From contig CANOGG010000087.1 of NCBI GenBank assembly GCA_947565485.1, forward strand, positions 1 to 5,971: a DNA stretch of 5,971 nt, written 5' to 3'. How positions within the stretch are numbered: the first letter of the stretch is position 1; every line of letters starts with the position of its first letter. This document shows positions 5,939 to 5,971 of this stretch, one piece after another. The notes below the pieces were generated by a model that saw nothing but the letters and a program-made list of their open reading frames with translations, had not been told where the DNA came from and did not search any database. The position numbers and the translations under genes were made by a program. This DNA is from an uncultured Mycoplasma sp. Its GTDB lineage: Bacteria > Bacillota_I > Bacilli_A > RF39 > UBA660.

Positions 5939-5971
5939 TATTCTTTACCTCCTTATTCATTCTATCAGAAG

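Noticed and set aside
5957..5971. Possible end of an upstream minus-strand gene (four codons reading LLIE and then TGA)
   Set aside because: Only five codons are visible before the window edge, and other frames are equally open or closed; this is insufficient evidence for a gene.

Overview
The window comes from an AT-rich, low-G+C Bacillota (Firmicutes) chromosome, most likely an endospore-forming or formerly endospore-forming member of the Bacilli. The evidence is a cluster of three recognisable sporulation genes (SpoIIIAH-like, GerE, GerM-like), a bacterial LepA, strong AGGAGG-type ribosome binding sites, and standard TGG tryptophan codons with no in-frame TGA. The exact genus cannot be read from the sequence. 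An uncultured, reduced Bacilli lineage is plausible but is inference.

Layout. On the minus strand at the left edge lies most of lepA (elongation factor 4); its C-terminal ~90 residues fall outside the window. A 139-bp gap upstream of lepA holds a perfect 12-bp inverted repeat, one arm of which covers the lepA ribosome binding site. Next, also on the minus strand, is a five-helix membrane protein of the 'putative ABC-transporter type IV' family (PF06541), with its own extended -10 promoter. A divergent 102-bp gap separates it from the plus-strand sporulation cluster: a SpoIIIAH-like protein, then gerE with an excellent sigma-K-type promoter and a hairpin terminator, then a protein with two GerMN domains. 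This cluster meets a minus-strand operon head-on at a hairpin terminator near 4340. That operon holds two overlapping genes of the dCTP deaminase/dUTPase fold, one with a single domain (181 aa) and one with two fused domains (349 aa).

How the genes fit together. In Bacillus subtilis, SpoIIIAH and GerM both act in the channel-like complex that links mother cell and forespore during engulfment, and GerE is the last mother-cell transcription factor. All three are mother-cell functions, so their grouping makes sense. gerE and gerM also lie in the same chromosomal neighbourhood in B. subtilis. The gerE upstream region has an unusual arrangement. A perfect 9-bp anti-Shine-Dalgarno sits upstream of the predicted sigma-K start site, so read-through RNA from the SpoIIIAH gene should hide the gerE ribosome binding site, while sigma-K RNA should not.

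The most novel-looking element is the dCTP deaminase-like pair. Three related domains are spread over two translationally coupled genes. The general-base Glu and the Asp motif survive only in the 181-aa protein. The GRSS-L-x-R phosphate/substrate motif survives only in the second domain of the 349-aa protein. This fits a 2+1 pseudo-heterotrimer with one composite active site, or alternatively a family of nucleotide-binding proteins that have lost catalysis.
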